The notes under the pieces: model-generated
What the model saw: only the letters and a program-made list of their open reading frames with translations
What the model was told of the DNA's origin: nothing
Database searches by the model: none
Shown: positions 59,788-64,000 of the stretch, one piece after another
How positions within the stretch are numbered: the first letter of the stretch is position 1
Layout: each line of letters opens with the position of its first letter
Made by a program: the position numbers and the translations under genes
Source: Tetragonia tetragonoides
Lineage: Eukaryota; Streptophyta; Magnoliopsida; Caryophyllales; Aizoaceae
Direction: 5' to 3'
NCBI GenBank assembly: GCA_038025085.1
Contig: CM076142.1
Coordinates: 12,622,001-12,686,000 of the forward strand
DNA length: 64,000 bases

Positions 59788-60748
59788 TAGGGGTGAGCGT
59801 AATCGAGTACCCACCAGGTATTGCACTACCCGAAATTGAAATTGGAATTGGTTGTACGGTTCCTGATTCCTAGGAATTGGAATTAGATCCACCGGATACC
59901 CACTGGTTCCATATAAAATCCAAATTTAACTTTTGTTTGCTCAAATAAAACCAATTTTTGGAAGATGTACAAGAAACTAAGGACTGTTTTTTAGCTCGTA
60001 AGACTAATAGAAGCCAATTCATGAACTTGAGGAAAACCGGTAGCAAGTAAAGATAAGAATTGTTGACTGTTAGTCTTTAAAAACATTCGGCACAGTAATG
60101 CAACAAGTCATTTTTTGCAACCTCACTAATAGCGGATCCAGAATCCATAACTTAAATATGCACAATTAAATAAATAGAACTAACCGTGATTTTTTTTCAA
60201 AAATAACTTAAAGTGAAAGAGAAAAAGTGGGCTGATGAACATAAAGCAATAACAAAATAAAATAAACCCAAGTGATGGCTATAGAAAGATTTGAACTTAG
60301 GTCTTGTAAGAGTCCAACAACTAGTCTAACCAAGTGCTCTAGCACCAAGTTGTACTACAGAATACAGAGATTTTATTTATGAAGGGTATGCACTTGCATA
60401 CCTTCATGCTATGGTGGATCCGCCACTGAACCTCACTAGCAGATATTTAGTTAGACAATGACATCATTAGTGAGAATAACTCAAGAAGTTATTTTCTTAT
60501 TTCAAGTAGTAAGTATTTTTTTATCTCACCATGGACAAGCAGATAATAGTATAACTATTGGTTTTTCACTAGGTACTCTACCGATTTCGGTTCCAAAAGT
60601 TAGGAATTGGAATTGGAATTGGTTGGTATCGGTTCCCATTTTCTGGAATTGAAATTGGAATTGGTTGACCAGTTTCGATTCCGAAACCACCGATTCCGCA
60701 CCAGTTCTAATTCGAATACTAGGTACTCGGATTTTCTACTCACCCCTA
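59788..60748. mobile_element. Non-autonomous hAT element, same family as 47214-56439
   Basis: Starts TAGGGGTGAGCGTAATCGAG and ends CTACTCACCCCTA, with (A/T)GGAATTGGAATTGG-type subterminal repeats on both sides as in the larger element. The flanking 8-mers (CCTTGAAC and CCTGATGT) do not match, so the target duplication has decayed. No transposase remains. Confidence 0.68.
60128..60429. mobile_element. Small hAT element nested in 59788-60748
   Basis: Left AGCGGATCC and right GGATCCGCCACTGA are inverted repeats. ACCTCACT flanks it at 60120-60127 and 60430-60437, an 8-bp duplication. It is 302 bp and non-coding. Confidence 0.7.
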
Positions 60749-62252
60749 CCTGATGTAATGAAAAGTTTCGAGTGTATCTAATAAAAAATAAATAAATTCA
60801 AATGTACACAATAAACTAAAATCACCTACAAAAGACAAGTCAACTCGATAAATTTTGAAGATCACCTAAGGTCAAAGAGGCCTAGTGACCTTTGTCACGA
60901 AATTGAACACCAGTGCAAACTCCACTAGTCCACTAGACCACTACCCCATTCACGACACTACACATCATCTATTCGATTCGCATTTCTCAGTTTGAGTTCT
61001 CATCCCTCCAAAATCCAAATGCTGGCATGGCACCTCTGCAATCGACCGGAGAGAACTTTTTCTTACCCCAATTCCTATCCGACTTTCAATTTTCCAATAT
61101 ACTATGCGCTCAAATTCATCTTCACTTGAGAAACCAATAATATTATACAATTAAGGGTAATGATGATTGAGTAGCCCCAAAATTGAGCTTTTTTACAATC
61201 AAATTGGGATTTTTCGCTTCAATGCCACAATGGGTTTGGTCTTTTTCAAGGTGAGTCTTTCTATTTTGGAAATTAACAACCAATTGATAACGTTTGTGCA
61301 TGCTTAAGCTTAACTCAATTGAGTTAACATTAATTTGGTTTTTTTTTATTTTTTTTATTTTTTATCCTCCATCTTCAGTTGTTTCTGATGGGACATTGAC
61401 AAGCGGTTACATAAAAGCCCCTCTATGAAGGTAATATCTTCAACTGCCAAAAAATTAGGGTGTTTAATTGATATATAACTGATTTTTGGGTTTTCCTTCA
61501 TTGTTAATTATGAAATTTCATTCTTCATATATACCCCATGTTGTTTCTTTCATTATTTTGCTACTGTTGAGTATTGATGTTGTGCTGTATTAATACGAAT
61601 ATGATATGCAACTGTGGTATTTCCAAGTACTCAATGAAGGGTCGTAGCTAAATTCAGTGTATAGTTTAGTTACAGAAATTTAGAGAATTCAGTGGAAAAA
61701 AAAACTCAATAAAAAAAAAAAAGAAGTTAAAAGTTATGTGGGCAATTGCTATTCTGATTTTCATGTTGCCTTAATTAACAGTTTGAAAGAAAGTGAGAAT
61801 TGGAAACCCGAGCACTTGGTCAAGGAGTTAAAGGTTCATATCAGTTGTTGAATTGAGAGTAAAGTTGAATTGAGAGAAATAAAATTTTGGATGGAATTCC
61901 TACAGATCCGAAACACGGTTCAAATGGTATAACGAAAAACTACATAAATAATTTAGTTCTTATGTCTTGCTAATTGAAGATGATAGTATATGATCTACTA
62001 GCCCTGGGTAATCATTATGTGACAGTGTTTTGATGTCAGATATTGTGTGGAAAACACTGATTGGGTTTGTTTTATAGGAACTTATGCTAATGACACAAAT
62101 AGTAATTAATCACTGTTAAATTCTCAGTGTTCCTTATTCATGAATAGGACAACGCCGGATAGTAACCTGAATTTTACATATGGGCAGACAGAATTTTTAG
62201 TTTCTTTTGTCTCCAAAGTCCATACCAAATAATCTAAGGAAATGTTTGAATA
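60749..62252. other. Spacer between the last hAT element and the oxidase gene
   Basis: No coding region recognised. The right end should include the 3' UTR of the minus-strand oxidase gene, but no clear AATAAA on that strand was fixed. Confidence 0.45.
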
Positions 62253-64000
62253 TCAGTTATCGACCGATAATTTTTCTTTCTTTAAGACCTCTCCAATTCT
62301 TGTGGCAATGCAATAAGCTGTTGATTCAACTGTAATCATGGGATTGACTCCTAAGGCAGTTGGGAAGATACTTGTATCACAAACATATAACCCTTTGGCT
62401 TCCCAACTTTCTCCATTTTCATCAATTGCACCCTCCTCTTGGGTAGCTCCCATTCTGCAACTGCCCATCTGATGAGCGGAGCAGTAAAATGCCCACTCAT
62501 TATTACCCCTAGATCTCGGACCACCAGGTGCAGTAACGGAGACCAAAAACTCCTCTAAGTCCTCCTCTTTTATCCCTTTACATTTTATCCTCTGCCCATC
62601 ACTTCTATATGTTCCCACTTCAGTAGCTCCAGCTGCTACTAGAATCCTCAGACACTGCCTCAAACCAATTTTCATATTCTCTTTATCTGAATCGTTTAAC
62701 TGATATTTAATTCGACACTTCTTTTTCACTTCACCTGAACTCGTATCTCTAACAAGTGCAAAAAGACTAGATGTTCTTGAATACTTTGCCATCCGTTCCT
62801 TTATGTCAAGCCCTGAGACCCATGGAATCAATGAGGAGAATGACGCTGGAGCTGTTGCTGGTGCTTCTATAATAGCATGAACATTGGAATTCTCAGAAAC
62901 CACCTTATGGAGTGAGGTAATAATTCCTCCCTCGTAGGATTTTCCTTTGATGCCCTGCATAGATTCTGGAAAGTAACCCCAGGACAATAGAGATGGGTGC
63001 AGATGGAGGTTTGTGCCAATATTTGGGTTCTGCAGTCCACTAGAGATCAACAGAGGGGGTGTAAAGAGAGCACCACATGCTGAGATTGAGATTTTGGCTT
63101 CAATTTGAAGCTTCTTTGAGGCATTGTTGTTGAGTGGTGTTGCCAGGACTCCTAAGCATTTCCTTCTTCTCAATCCATTGCCATCGTTTTTCAGAATAAA
63201 CCTCTCTGCTTTGCATCCCGTCAAAATTACGGCGCCGTTATTAACAGCATCTACAAGCCAAGTAGTGTCAGTACCTTTCTTGTCTCCAGTTCTACAACCA
63301 AAAGAACATGATCCACAGTAGTGATCCTCCGAAGAATTCCTGGATACTTTCTCAACTTTCAAACCAAGATTGTCACACCCTTTCCGGAGGACTTGGTTTT
63401 GAAACCCTTCTTCTTTACAACCCTCCGTGACTCCAATTCTCTTGCACACCTCATTCATTGCAGATTTATAATCAGAGTTACCAAAAATTGGTAGTTTGTG
63501 ATTTCTCGACCATTCTCTAAGGACTGGATCTGGAGTTTTGATGCACGCTGCCCAGTTTACTGAAGATCCTCCACCAACTGTTGAACCTGCAATAACCAGC
63601 ACATTCCCGTCTACAGTCGAAAGCATTCCACGTGACACATAGAACTCGTCCGTAGATGGGCCTTCGAATGAGGAATACTCTCCAGGCGCAAAATAGTTCC
63701 CCTTTTCAAGGACTACTACTTTGTAACCACTGCTAGCAAGAACTGCAGCTGCAACCCCTCCGCCACTGCCTGAGCCTACTACTACAACATCACATTTTAC
63801 CTTCAAAATGTCCTGTTTATGATCTTCTGTAACTTCTAGGCCTTGCTTTTTGAGATCTTGAATAAGAGATGTGTCAGTTGCATGCTTGCATTCAACTACT
63901 CCCTTCTGTAGTGGTCTTGTTTCCTTGGAGTTGTGTGACGGCTCTCTAGAGTCCACAGCATAACCAATAGCATCCCATGTTGGATTATCAAGATTCTCGT
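62253..64000 (-). CDS. FAO: Long-chain fatty alcohol oxidase (GMC family), 3' part
   Basis: A minus-strand open frame of 581 codons runs off the right edge: 567 codons from 63956 to the stop at 62253-62255, plus 14 upstream codons ([15 protein letters not shown]) still in frame. About 160-180 N-terminal residues are outside. A Rossmann FAD-binding motif [10 protein letters not shown] lies near visible residue 75, followed by [28 protein letters not shown] is the GMC signature region. The C-terminal catalytic part has [13 protein letters not shown] and [16 protein letters not shown]. Plant FAO proteins are membrane-associated flavoenzymes oxidising long-chain fatty alcohols to aldehydes with release of hydrogen peroxide, in omega-oxidation. 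The N-terminal membrane region would be beyond the window. No frameshift or intron is seen in the visible part. Confidence 0.93.
   Translation of the reverse strand, partial: ENLDNPTWDAIGYAVDSREPSHNSKETRPLQKGVVECKHATDTSLIQDLKKQGLEVTEDHKQDILKVKCDVVVVGSGSGGGVAAAVLASSGYKVVVLEKGNYFAPGEYSSFEGPSTDEFYVSRGMLSTVDGNVLVIAGSTVGGGSSVNWAACIKTPDPVLREWSRNHKLPIFGNSDYKSAMNEVCKRIGVTEGCKEEGFQNQVLRKGCDNLGLKVEKVSRNSSEDHYCGSCSFGCRTGDKKGTDTTWLVDAVNNGAVILTGCKAERFILKNDGNGLRRRKCLGVLATPLNNNASKKLQIEAKISISACGALFTPPLLISSGLQNPNIGTNLHLHPSLLSWGYFPESMQGIKGKSYEGGIITSLHKVVSENSNVHAIIEAPATAPASFSSLIPWVSGLDIKERMAKYSRTSSLFALVRDTSSGEVKKKCRIKYQLNDSDKENMKIGLRQCLRILVAAGATEVGTYRSDGQRIKCKGIKEEDLEEFLVSVTAPGGPRSRGNNEWAFYCSAHQMGSCRMGATQEEGAIDENGESWEAKGLYVCDTSIFPTALGVNPMITVESTAYCIATRIGEVLKKEKLSVDN

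Overview
This is a plant nuclear window: long intron-bearing genes, TATA boxes and AATAAA signals, Ty1-copia and LINE retroelements, a tRNA-derived SINE, and many hAT, Tourist/Harbinger, Stowaway and Helitron-like elements. The main gene family is amaranthin-like agglutinin fused to an aerolysin-type (ETX/MTX2) domain. That family, with the repeat content, suggests a Caryophyllales genome (Amaranthaceae/Chenopodiaceae type). The species call is inference only.

Layout. Five copies of the two-exon agglutinin-aerolysin gene lie head to tail on the + strand. Copy 1 (3295-7064) is a pseudogene with a frameshift and an internal deletion. Copy 2 (8107-10332) is a pseudogene whose middle is replaced by Helitron/Stowaway-derived sequence. 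Copy 3 (13879-16837) and copy 4 (24703-28365) are intact and predict 475 and 477 residues. Copy 5 (43032-58647) is a pseudogene: a 5'-truncated LINE with a 14-bp target duplication sits at the end of exon 1, and its intron is about 13.7 kb. All copies share an upstream TATA box, a GA-rich leader, the exon 1/exon 2 phase, and related 3' UTRs with an AATAAA signal. A repeated upstream block precedes copies 3, 4 and 5, so flanking DNA was duplicated with the genes.

Mobile DNA explains most of the rest. Copy 1's intron holds a 280-bp tandem duplication and two elements with 9-bp target duplications. Between copies 3 and 4 lie a hAT derivative (17868-18805), a Helitron-like element with about 450-bp internal repeats (18927-21116) and a truncated copia (21433-23040). 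Between copies 4 and 5 lie a copia (29212-33336), a minisatellite, a 1-kb tandem duplication carrying a retro-insertion whose empty site survives in the sister unit, a solo LTR (40281-40846), a SINE (41505-41689) and several TIR elements. Copy 5's intron contains a hAT element (47214-56439) that itself holds a complete copia (49165-54002) with near-identical LTRs but a disabled coding region.

At the right edge, on the - strand, is the 3' part of a GMC-family long-chain fatty alcohol oxidase gene (62253 to beyond 64000). It appears to be an ordinary single-copy gene flanking the lectin cluster.

Copies 3 and 4 look able to make protein. The other three illustrate different ways a tandem defence-type gene decays. 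No bacterial features, CRISPR arrays, rRNA or functional tRNA genes were seen.
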